A DNA stretch of 5,884 nt from Gammaproteobacteria bacterium (GTDB lineage Bacteria; Pseudomonadota; Gammaproteobacteria; Thiohalomonadales; Thiohalomonadaceae): NCBI GenBank assembly GCA_015232955.1, contig JADFYS010000134.1, positions 1-5,884 of the forward strand, read 5' to 3'. The position numbers and the translations under genes are program-made. Of this stretch, positions 1-5,877 are shown piece by piece. The notes beneath the pieces are model-generated. The model worked only from the letters and a program-made list of their open reading frames with translations, was not told the origin of the DNA and did not search any database. Numbering within the stretch: the first letter of the stretch is position 1; each line of letters opens with the position of its first letter.

Positions 1-1
1 G

Positions 2-52
2 GGACGCCGTAAACCGATCCATGGGGGCTTGACGATGGCGTCCATGCCATCG
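2..52. repeat. hairpin-forming intergenic repeat element
   Basis: Positions 33-39 (CGATGGC) and 46-52 (GCCATCG) are perfect 7-bp inverted arms around a 6-nt loop, GTCCAT. A second perfect 7-bp pair joins 2-8 (GGACGCC) to 37-43 (GGCGTCC), which overlaps the first hairpin, so the two folds exclude each other. There is no T-run after the stem on either strand, so it is not a classical intrinsic terminator, although it lies downstream of the minus-strand cobO. The general look (GGACGCC start, CATCCATGG, then a hairpin with a CAT loop) reminds me of dispersed intergenic repeats in gammaproteobacterial genomes. That is recollection, not a search. The element may extend left of the window. Confidence 0.55.
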
Positions 53-139
53 ACACCTGGCAAGCGGGTAGCGGACACCCCTTCGCAGTCATAGCATTGG
101 TTTCCATACAGAGATCAAATTTGCGCGGCGTCTATCCGT

Positions 140-201
140 TATACCCATATACCCAAGATACTTGGAAACACTGGTTTGCAATGAGCAGATAGCGGTATTC
201 A
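140..201 (+). repeat. TATACCC-type dispersed repeat, left copy
   Basis: Positions 148-174 match 5821-5847 exactly over 27 bases in the same orientation. Gapped similarity continues to about 201 (GAG...AG.GCGG.TATTCA in both). The shared core contains a short inverted repeat, CCAAG-ATA-CTTGG (154-166). In this copy the first unit is doubled: TATACCCA occurs in tandem at 140-147 and 148-155, while the right-hand copy has it once. The gaps in the flanking similarity are not multiples of three, which suggests a non-coding dispersed element rather than a repeated protein motif. Confidence 0.7.
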
Positions 202-228
202 CTTCCACTCAGAGCGTGGGAACGAGGA
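196..228. repeat. degenerate palindromic GTGGGAACGAGG-type repeat
   Basis: The sequence AGAGCGTGGGAACGAGG (211-227) matches one arm of a palindromic intergenic repeat that I recall from many gammaproteobacteria, in which a TTCCCACGC arm faces GCGTGGGAA across AGA. Here the left arm (196-210) is eroded: CCAC (204-207) still pairs with GTGG (216-219), but the outer arm no longer matches perfectly. It sits directly after the TATACCC repeat and about 25 bp beyond the cobO stop. Family assignment is from memory; the degraded palindrome is visible in the sequence. Confidence 0.45.
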
Positions 229-251
229 GATAAACCTCTTGGAAATCCCCC

Positions 252-854
252 CTATAACTCCACCCCCGGCTGCGCCCGAATCCCGATGCGGTAGGCGTGT
301 TTGACCTCCTCCATCGACGAGACGGTATCCGCCATCTCTATCAACTGCGGTGGCGCGCCCCGCCCGGTGATCACCACATGCTGCATCTCTGGCCGCTGCT
401 CCAGGGCGCGCAAAACCCTATCCAGATCGAGGTATTTTAGTTTAAGGACGATATTTAACTCGTCAAGAATCACCAGCCCCACAGAGGAATCCTGTAAAAG
501 AGCCGCTGCCACCGCCCACCCCGCTTCTGCGTTATCGATATCGCGCTGCCGGTTCTGCGTCTCCCAGGTAAAACCCTCGCCCATTACATGAAAAGAGATC
601 TCCTCCGGAAAACGGCGGAAAAAGAGCTCCTCTCCGGTCGGGATCTTCCCCTTAATGTACTGAACGACCCCAACCTTCATCCCGTGACCCAACGCCCGGG
701 TCGCCATCCCGAAGGCGGAGCTGCTCTTCCCCTTACCATCTCCGGTATTCACCACAAGGACTCCACGATCGCTACTGGCGCGCTCAATTCCGGCATCGAC
801 ATACGCCTTCTTCTTCTCCATCCGCTGCTGATGGCGCTCTTCCGATTGTGTCAT
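252..854 (-). CDS. cobO: corrinoid adenosyltransferase (CobO/BtuR/CobA family)
   Basis: This enzyme transfers the 5'-deoxyadenosyl group of ATP to the cobalt of reduced corrinoids in the cytoplasm, giving adenosylcobalamin or its precursor. The 200-residue length matches E. coli BtuR. A P-loop-like motif GDGKGKSS lies at residues 38-45, followed by VVQYIKG (64-69), a Walker-B-like ILDELN (129-134), the family ITGRGAP segment (162-168) and a C-terminal MEEVKHAYRIGIRAQPGVE that mirrors the family's usual ending. The first 30 residues are polar and charged, like the flexible N-terminal region of the family. Start: ATG at 854 is preceded by GGGAGG with a 5-nt spacer, a strong ribosome binding site. 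It lies 18 bp downstream of ppa on the same strand and is probably co-transcribed. No other cobalamin genes are visible here, so the gene may serve salvage or complete a pathway located elsewhere. cobO and btuR are interchangeable names for it. Confidence 0.95.
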   Translation of the reverse strand: MTQSEERHQQRMEKKKAYVDAGIERASSDRGVLVVNTGDGKGKSSSAFGMATRALGHGMKVGVVQYIKGKIPTGEELFFRRFPEEISFHVMGEGFTWETQNRQRDIDNAEAGWAVAAALLQDSSVGLVILDELNIVLKLKYLDLDRVLRALEQRPEMQHVVITGRGAPPQLIEMADTVSSMEEVKHAYRIGIRAQPGVEL

Positions 855-872
855 CTTCTCCTCCCGGCTCTG

Positions 873-1421
873 TCAGAAGTTGGGCTTTTCAAGCGCCGCC
901 TCATACATTTTGATCGAATTGGTGATCTCCTCCTTGGCTGCAGCAATCCCCTCCCACCCCTTAACCCGAACCCATTTACCTTCGTCGAGATCTTTGTAGT
1001 GCTCAAAGAAGTGGGCGATACGCTCCATCAACTCCTGCGGCATATCTTCCAGATCATGGACATGGTTCCAGCGACTGGAGATCTTCTCCAGCGGAACCGC
1101 AACCACCTTGGCGTCATCTCCCGACTCATCGGTCATCTTCAATACGGCCACCGGCCGGCAGCGAATAACCGATCCGGGGATCAGGGGAAAGGCGGTGGTC
1201 ACCACCACATCACAGGGGTCGCCATCGTCGGAGAGGGTGTGGGGGATATAGCCGTAATTTGCGGGATAGCGCATCGCAGTGCGGAGGATACGATCGACAA
1301 ACATCGCTCCAGAACTCTTATCGACCTCATACTTCACCGGTTCAGCATTGGCAGGGATTTCGATAATGACATTTATTTCATCCGGGACATTATCGCCAGA
1401 AGTGACTCGATCTAGATTCAT
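873..1421 (-). CDS. ppa: inorganic pyrophosphatase, family I (soluble)
   Basis: This cytoplasmic Mg-dependent enzyme hydrolyses pyrophosphate to two phosphates and so pulls biosynthetic reactions forward. The length of 182 residues is close to E. coli Ppa (176). The signature DDGDPCDV lies at 65-72. All the active-site residues known from the E. coli enzyme appear at a constant offset of one: E21, K30, E32, R44, Y52, Y56, D66, D68, D71, D98, D103, K105, Y142 and K143. The enzyme should therefore be active. Start: ATG at 1421 is preceded by AAGGAGAGG with a good spacing. A 49-bp, A/T-richer gap separates it from the permease stop upstream, and cobO follows after 18 bp. A 275-codon open frame on the opposite strand (588-1415) is a coding shadow of this gene and the end of cobO. 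Confidence 0.97.
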   Translation of the reverse strand: MNLDRVTSGDNVPDEINVIIEIPANAEPVKYEVDKSSGAMFVDRILRTAMRYPANYGYIPHTLSDDGDPCDVVVTTAFPLIPGSVIRCRPVAVLKMTDESGDDAKVVAVPLEKISSRWNHVHDLEDMPQELMERIAHFFEHYKDLDEGKWVRVKGWEGIAAAKEEITNSIKMYEAALEKPNF

Positions 1422-1470
1422 TAAATCCTCTCCTTAGTTATGTAACAGAAATATAGGGATAAGTTTCGAT

Positions 1471-2298
1471 TCAGACTACGCTTAGGGTATAGAGCATCTT
1501 CAATCCAAGCAGGAGCAGCAGTGCAGCAAAAAGCCTTCGCAACGCCAATAACGGCAAAGAGTGCGCCAGTCTCGCCCCCCAGGGTGCGGTCAGGACCGAA
1601 GTGACGGCGGTTAGTATAACCGCAGGGATATAGAGATAGCCAAGAGTTAGCGCCTCTGCATCGGTTACGGCCCAACCTGCGCTGATATAGCCGACGGTTC
1701 CGGCGGAGGCGATCACCACGCCCACTGCCGCCGAAGTGGCAATGGCACGGCGAAGATCGACTCGGCACCTAATGAGAAACGGCACTGTCAGAGTGCCGCC
1801 ACCAATGGCCACCAGTGACGAGATTACGCCGATTACCAATCCGGCTCCACTCATGCCCCAATGCCCGGGAAGGGGGTGGCTCCCCTGCGGCTTTATCTGC
1901 AACAGCAGCTGCAGCGCTACCACCGAAATAAACAGGATAAAGAAGATCGCCAGCGCCAATGGTGGCAGGGCGGTGGCAAATAGGGGGGCAAGCAGTGAAC
2001 CTATCACCACTGCAGGGGCGAGGCGTAACACGACAATCCAGAGCACCCCGCGCTGTCGCTGATGTTCGCGCAGAGCGGAGATCGCCGTAGGTATGATGAT
2101 CGCCATTGAGCTACCAAGGGCGAGATGAAGCGCCCGATCTGCGTCGAAGCCGTGGCTAAGGAAGAGGGTGGTCATCACCGGAACCATCACCACCCCGCCA
2201 CCGATGCCAAACAGCCCCGCAACCACTCCCACCACCACCCCCAATGGCAGAAACAGCAGGTTCCACGCTGGGATCAGCTCAAAGAGAGATGGGTCCAT
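1471..2298 (-). CDS. TauE/SafE family membrane permease (putative anion/sulfite exporter)
   Basis: This is a 275-residue, very hydrophobic inner-membrane protein with the twofold internal repeat of the TauE/SafE (DUF81) family. Each half opens with a glycine-rich membrane segment: GVVVGVVAGLFGIGGGVVMVP at about 20-40 and GLVIGVISSLVAIGGGTLTVP at about 153-173. The two halves are joined by a polar linker, around KPQGSHPLPGHWG (136-148). About eight membrane segments can be drawn. Characterised members export sulfite, sulfoacetate or related organosulfur anions, but most are uncharacterised, so the substrate here is unknown. Start: ATG at 2298 is the only reasonable choice, because an in-frame TGA abuts it; its ribosome binding site (GGGTG) is weak and too close. 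It lies 33 bp after the DAHP synthase stop and may depend on translation from upstream. No sulfur-metabolism gene is visible next to it. Confidence 0.9.
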   Translation of the reverse strand: MDPSLFELIPAWNLLFLPLGVVVGVVAGLFGIGGGVVMVPVMTTLFLSHGFDADRALHLALGSSMAIIIPTAISALREHQRQRGVLWIVVLRLAPAVVIGSLLAPLFATALPPLALAIFFILFISVVALQLLLQIKPQGSHPLPGHWGMSGAGLVIGVISSLVAIGGGTLTVPFLIRCRVDLRRAIATSAAVGVVIASAGTVGYISAGWAVTDAEALTLGYLYIPAVILTAVTSVLTAPWGARLAHSLPLLALRRLFAALLLLLGLKMLYTLSVV

Positions 2299-2331
2299 TC
2301 ACCCAATGAATTCAGCCATAGGAGATAAAAT

Positions 2332-3669
2332 CTACCCCTGTTTACGAATAATCGCCAGCGCCATCTCAAGCGCCTGTTCGTAGTTAAGGCGGGGGTCTAC
2401 CTGGGTCTCATACGCCCGTTCGAGATCCACCTCACTCATACCACGGGCACCACCGATACACTCGCTGACATCGTCTCCGGTCAGTTCAAAATGGACCCCT
2501 CCGAGGATCGTCCCCTCACTGCGATGGATCTCAAACGCCTGCTCCAGCTCCTGCAGGATGTGGTTAAAGTGGCGAGTTTTGTAGCCATTGGCGGTTGTCA
2601 CCGTGTTGCCGTGCATCGGATCGCAGATCCAGAGGATCTCTTTGCCCGCCTGCTTCACCGTCCGTAACAGGTGGGGGAGATGCTGCTCAATCCTATCGGC
2701 ACCAAAGCGGTGGATAAAGAGCAGCTTTCCCGGCTCATTCTCCGGATTGAGGCGATCTATCACCGCCTCAATCCACTGCGGCGAGACCCCCGGCCCCACC
2801 TTAATTCCAATTGGGTTGTTAATCCCACGAAAATACTCGATATGCCCCCCCTCTAGCTCCGCAGTACGAAAACCGATCCACGGCAGATGGGTGGAGAGGT
2901 TGTAGTAGCCACTGCGATTTGGGGTTTTACGGGTCAGCGCCTCTTCATAATGGAGATGCAGCCCCTCGTGGCTGGTATAGAACTGCACCCGAGAGAGGTC
3001 GGGGGCGTCACCCACGCCAAGCTGTTTGAGAAAACGGAGGGAGTGCGAGAGATCACGCACCACCTGTCGGTACTCCTCGGCCTGCGGTGAGTGGTGGAAA
3101 AAGTCGAGATCCCAGTACTCCGGATGGTGGAGATCGGCAAAACCGCAATCGGAGAGGGCGCGAATATGGTTGAGGGTGATCGCCGCCCGACTATATCCGG
3201 TGAGCAATCGTTCGGGATCTACCCGTCTCGCCTCTGGCGTAAACTCCGGCGCATTGACGAGATCACCTCGATAACTGGGCAGGGTTACCCCGGCAATGGT
3301 CTCGCTATCTGCTGAACGCGGTTTGGCGTACTGTCCCGCAATCCGCCCGACTCGAACCACCCGCTTCTCAAGGCCGTGAATCAAGATAAGGCTCATCTGA
3401 AGCAGGATTTTGAGCTTGTTGACGATCACCGGTGAGCGGCAGTCGCCAAAATTCTCGGCACAATCCCCCCCCTGAAGGAGAAATGCCTCTCCCCGCGACG
3501 CAGCCGCCAGCTCTTGCTTGAGACTCTCCACCTCCCACGAGGTGACAAGAGGGGGGAGGGTGGTCAGTTGCGACAACACCTCCTCCAACGCCTGGGTCGA
3601 GGGGTAGTGCGGCTGCTGCAGGGTTGTCCGCTCCTGCCAGCTTGCAGGATGCCAATGCGGTTGGTTCAT
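2332..3669 (-). CDS. 3-deoxy-D-arabino-heptulosonate 7-phosphate synthase, class II
   Basis: This enzyme catalyses the first step of the shikimate pathway, condensing phosphoenolpyruvate with erythrose 4-phosphate. It is the class II (plant/Mycobacterium AroG-like) form, not the E. coli AroF/G/H type. From ATG 3669 it has 445 residues, normal for bacterial members. Diagnostic motifs are LLQGGDCAENF at 64-74 (the Cys is the expected metal ligand), RVGRIAGQYAKPRS, the ICDPMHGNT segment with the ligand His, GGVHFELTGDDV with the ligand Glu, and QVDPRLNYEQALE with the ligand Asp. The N-terminal PHWHPASWQ is typical for the family. The frame stays open to ATG 3783, but the extra 38 residues are not family-like and that ATG lacks a ribosome binding site. 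ATG 3669 has only GAG with a 4-nt spacer, so the start is likely but not certain. It is first in the leftward cluster and divergent from mlaC. The symbols aroG, aroF and phzC are all used for class II members, so none is assigned. Confidence 0.95.
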   Translation of the reverse strand: MNQPHWHPASWQERTTLQQPHYPSTQALEEVLSQLTTLPPLVTSWEVESLKQELAAASRGEAFLLQGGDCAENFGDCRSPVIVNKLKILLQMSLILIHGLEKRVVRVGRIAGQYAKPRSADSETIAGVTLPSYRGDLVNAPEFTPEARRVDPERLLTGYSRAAITLNHIRALSDCGFADLHHPEYWDLDFFHHSPQAEEYRQVVRDLSHSLRFLKQLGVGDAPDLSRVQFYTSHEGLHLHYEEALTRKTPNRSGYYNLSTHLPWIGFRTAELEGGHIEYFRGINNPIGIKVGPGVSPQWIEAVIDRLNPENEPGKLLFIHRFGADRIEQHLPHLLRTVKQAGKEILWICDPMHGNTVTTANGYKTRHFNHILQELEQAFEIHRSEGTILGGVHFELTGDDVSECIGGARGMSEVDLERAYETQVDPRLNYEQALEMALAIIRKQG

Positions 3670-3807
3670 AATGCTCTTTATGGATGGGGTGATAACGGGA
3701 TGGGGGAGTCTAACAGATTCAACTCTAGTTTCAGAGCGGAGAACTTTAGTCGACTCTTCTTGTCGCATCACCCTCTGTACCATTTTTTAGGTTGCTGTCG
3801 TCAGAGC

Positions 3808-3828
3808 ATTATGTGAGAATTGTTCTCA
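3808..3828. promoter_or_regulatory. palindromic operator candidate (Fur-box-like) with minus-strand -10-like hexamer
   Basis: Positions 3814-3828 read TGAGAATTGTTCTCA, with perfect 6-bp outer arms (TGAGAA/TTCTCA). Aligned as a 7-1-7 element against the Fur consensus TGATAATNATTATCA, 11 of 14 arm positions match. It lies in the 204-bp divergent region between the DAHP synthase start (3669) and the mlaC start (3874). Directly beside it, on the minus strand, 3808-3813 reads CATAAT, five of six matches to a sigma-70 -10 box. I found no good -35 at 16-18 bp, so a repressor covering this site would overlap the spacer of such a promoter. The palindrome is certain; Fur as its reader is inference. Confidence 0.4.
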
Positions 3829-3873
3829 ACTAACCGCTCTTTCTGCCACTGACCCTTTTACCCGGAGTCCTCC

Positions 3874-4572
3874 ATGAATCTCTCAACCAACCTGCTACAA
3901 AAACCCTTCAGACTAATTGTGGCTTCTCTCCTCCTTTTTTCAGTTATCACCACCCCCGTTCAGGCGTCGGAGCCGGAACCTCTGACCCTAATCAAATCTA
4001 TAGTCGACAATATTCTCACCTCGCTCAAAAATGAGCGTGATGCGGTAGTGGGGGATCCACAACTGCTCTATACCATCACCAACACCCACCTGGTGCCCCA
4101 TGTCGATATCGAAACCATGTCTCGCCTGGTTTTGGCGCAGCAGTGGCGCAAGGCGACAGAGGCGCAACGAGAGGAGTTTTCGCGCCAGTTCATCACCCTG
4201 CTGCAACGATTCTATGTCAACGCCTTAATGGAAGATCCGAGTAATATCGACGGCATCCTCAAAATTGCCGATAAACTGATGCGCTATCAACCGCTCAATC
4301 TAAATGACGATGAACGAAAAACAACCGTTCGCGCTGAAGTTACCCTCCCCAGTGGTATGGTGGTTCCGGTGGGCTTCAGCCTTCTTCGCAACAAGGAGGG
4401 GGTGTGGAAGATCTATGATGTTATCGTTGAAGGGGGGAGCCTCATCGTCAACTACCGTGCCAGCTTTGCAAGCGAGATCAAACGCGACGGCTTGGATGCG
4501 GTGCTCAAACGGCTCGAAGATAAAAACAACGAACTGTTGAAGCAGGGGACAACAGCAACACCTCTGCGCTAG
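3874..4572 (+). CDS. mlaC: MlaC/Ttg2D-family periplasmic phospholipid-binding protein
   Basis: This is probably a periplasmic lipid chaperone that carries phospholipid between the outer-membrane MlaA complex and the inner-membrane MlaFEDB transporter, helping keep outer-membrane asymmetry. It has 232 residues (E. coli MlaC has 211). A Sec signal peptide is clear: K10 and R13, a hydrophobic core at about 14-27, and cleavage after VQA at residue 31. The mature part follows the family pattern: a helical region with PHVDIETMSRLVLAQQWRKA, then EEFSRQFITLLQRFY, a strand region with VPVGFSLL and GVWKIYDVIVEG, and the conserved VNYRASFASEI. Start: ATG 3874 has GGAG with a 7-nt spacer. It is first in its transcription unit. 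No mlaF, mlaE, mlaD or mlaB lies in the window, so it is an orphan here or a paralogue outside the main operon. The permease frame follows closely, suggesting co-transcription. Confidence 0.9.
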   Translation: MNLSTNLLQKPFRLIVASLLLFSVITTPVQASEPEPLTLIKSIVDNILTSLKNERDAVVGDPQLLYTITNTHLVPHVDIETMSRLVLAQQWRKATEAQREEFSRQFITLLQRFYVNALMEDPSNIDGILKIADKLMRYQPLNLNDDERKTTVRAEVTLPSGMVVPVGFSLLRNKEGVWKIYDVIVEGGSLIVNYRASFASEIKRDGLDAVLKRLEDKNNELLKQGTTATPLR

Positions 4573-4582
4573 AGAAGTAAGC

Positions 4583-5665
4583 ATCCACCTCTTCACCACC
4601 TTTGTTGAGGCGACCCTCCACCTCTACCTTGAGGCCGCTCCGTGGCTGATCTTCGGCCTCGTGATCGCCGGAATGATCAAGGCGTGGCTTCCGCGATCCT
4701 TTATCGAGCGGACCTTGGGCGGTGAAGGCCCACTGCCCATCATCCGCGCAGCACTCATCGGTGCCCCCATTCCTCTCTGCTCCTGTGGTGTTGTCCCGGT
4801 GGCGCTCAGCCTCCGCCGCAGTGGCGCTTCACCGGGATCGACGGTCTCTTTTCTCGTCTCAACCCCCGAGACCGGCGCCGACTCTATCGCCATCAGTTAC
4901 GCCATGCTCGGTCCGTTTATGGCGACAGTTCGCCCCATCGCCTCTATCTTCAGTGCCATCTTTACCGGCCTTATCACCCTCTGGTTTGGCCAAGAGCGGC
5001 AGCAGCCGCAACCCCCCATCGCTACCACCGGGGGGTGTTGTAGCAGTGGTAGCTGCTCCTCTGCCCCCAAAAAGGAGGAGGAGGAGCGCTTCACCCTCAG
5101 CCAAGGTGTCCGTTACGCCATTGATTCGATCCTCGACGATATTCAACTCTGGCTTGTGATCGGGATCGCCATCGCCGCCGCCCTCACCACCCTCTTGCCC
5201 CCCGATGCGCTGAGTGGCTACAGTGACCACCTGTTGATGATGGTAGGAATGGTGATTATCAGTATTCCGATGTACATCTGTGCCACCGCCTCAACTCCGG
5301 TGGCTGCGGGGCTGCTACTGGTGGGGGTCTCTCCCGGGGCGGTGATGGTCTTTCTTCTCGCTGGTCCTGCCACCAACCTCGGCACTGTCGCCATTATTCG
5401 GCGTGAGTTGGGAAACCGTATCGTTGCCCTCTATCTCGGTGGTATGGTGGTTGCCAGCCTCTTTTTCGGGGTGGTGACTAATCTCCTCGCAGACTATTTC
5501 GCCATCAACACCGTTACCGAGATCAGCAACAGCGGGGAGTTCATCCCCCTCTGGCTCAGCTGGGGATCAGCACTCCTCCTCACCGCTCTCATGATTCGCC
5601 CGCTACGCCGCCTGCTTCTCGGCACTTTGGGACAGACTCACCCTCAGACCTCTCCCATTCTCTAG
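4583..5665 (+). CDS. SO_0444-type Cu/Zn efflux permease (DUF318/ArsP-related), atypical start
   Basis: This is an inner-membrane permease of the DUF318/YraQ superfamily, closest in pattern to the SO_0444-type proposed Cu/Zn exporters. Family marks, numbered from codon 4583, are IPLCSCGVVPVALSLRRSGASPGS (C66, C68), STPETGADS, the MYICATASTPVAAGLL segment (C233) and FLLAGPATNLGT. A cytoplasmic-looking linker carries GGCCSSGSCSS (C152, C153, C158) followed by KKEEEE, a likely soft-metal binding patch. About eight membrane segments can be drawn. The first conventional start is GTG 4661, giving 334 residues, but it cuts through the first membrane segment. The upstream in-frame sequence (…LEAAPWLIFGL) is typical of the family's N-terminus and no ATG, GTG or TTG exists back to the in-frame stop at 4538. 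ATC 4583, 10 bp after the mlaC stop, is the best-placed initiator and gives 360 residues, with a weak GAAG upstream. A lost or mis-sequenced ATG is the alternative. Substrate (Cu, Zn, or As as in ArsP) is unproven. Confidence 0.85.
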   Translation: MHLFTTFVEATLHLYLEAAPWLIFGLVIAGMIKAWLPRSFIERTLGGEGPLPIIRAALIGAPIPLCSCGVVPVALSLRRSGASPGSTVSFLVSTPETGADSIAISYAMLGPFMATVRPIASIFSAIFTGLITLWFGQERQQPQPPIATTGGCCSSGSCSSAPKKEEEERFTLSQGVRYAIDSILDDIQLWLVIGIAIAAALTTLLPPDALSGYSDHLLMMVGMVIISIPMYICATASTPVAAGLLLVGVSPGAVMVFLLAGPATNLGTVAIIRRELGNRIVALYLGGMVVASLFFGVVTNLLADYFAINTVTEISNSGEFIPLWLSWGSALLLTALMIRPLRRLLLGTLGQTHPQTSPIL

Positions 5666-5820
5666 GGTTCTCCATTCGTTGATGGTATGATCGCCACACC
5701 GCTTCTCAATCTGCCAACCTGTTGCTCAACTCTAGCCTTCACCGCTCACCCCCACTCTGCCCATCTCTCCTTCTGCTACTACCGATGACCATAACAACTC
5801 TGTTGCAAGAGGCGAGGCTC
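5666..5820. other. intergenic region without a recognisable gene
   Basis: The stretch after the permease stop is rich in pyrimidines on the plus strand. I see no gene, no tRNA and no strong stem followed by a T-run on either strand. TATGAT at about 5686 resembles a -10 box, but no matching -35 lies at the usual distance. Very short stems such as CAAC-TCT-GTTG near 5795-5805 are too weak to call. Confidence 0.5.
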
Positions 5821-5877
5821 TATACCCAAGATACTTGGAAACACTGGATTTCAGGGAGTCGAGAAGTGCGGCTATTC
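5821..5877 (+). repeat. TATACCC-type dispersed repeat, right copy
   Basis: Positions 5821-5847 are identical to 148-174 and in the same orientation. Similarity with gaps continues to about 5877. It contains the same CCAAG-ATA-CTTGG inverted core (5827-5839). The first unit is single, unlike the tandem doubling in the left copy. The element may run beyond the window end. An open frame starting at ATG 5785 reads through it to the window edge, but it lacks a ribosome binding site. Confidence 0.7.

Noticed and set aside
224..238. GAGG-loop-CCTC stem as a terminator for cobO
   Set aside because: It has only four base pairs with a 7-nt loop and no T-run on the minus strand, too weak to call an intrinsic terminator.
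588..1415. 275-codon plus-strand open frame opposite ppa and the end of cobO
   Set aside because: The minus strand carries ppa with every active-site residue intact. The plus-strand translation is low in recognisable motifs and is a GC-driven shadow.
1421..1768. 115-codon minus-strand frame overlapping the TauE-type permease
   Set aside because: It is an alternative frame rich in Arg, Gly and Cys, and the permease frame over the same bases shows clear membrane segments and the family motif.
3746..3753. AGTCGACT palindrome in the divergent region as an operator
   Set aside because: It is an 8-bp self-complementary word with no extended symmetry and is expected by chance at this scale.
3670..3783. 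N-terminal extension of the DAHP synthase to ATG 3783
   Set aside because: The 38 extra residues do not look like the family, ATG 3783 has no ribosome binding site, and the typical PHWHPASWQ start follows ATG 3669. The extension would also cover most of the promoter region.
4859..5230. 123-codon minus-strand frame opposite the metal permease
   Set aside because: It is a low-complexity Gly/Asp/Thr-rich shadow of a well-supported membrane protein gene.
5695..5766. Minus-strand GGAGAG-ATG start in the right-hand gap
   Set aside because: The frame closes after about ten codons, so it is not a credible gene.
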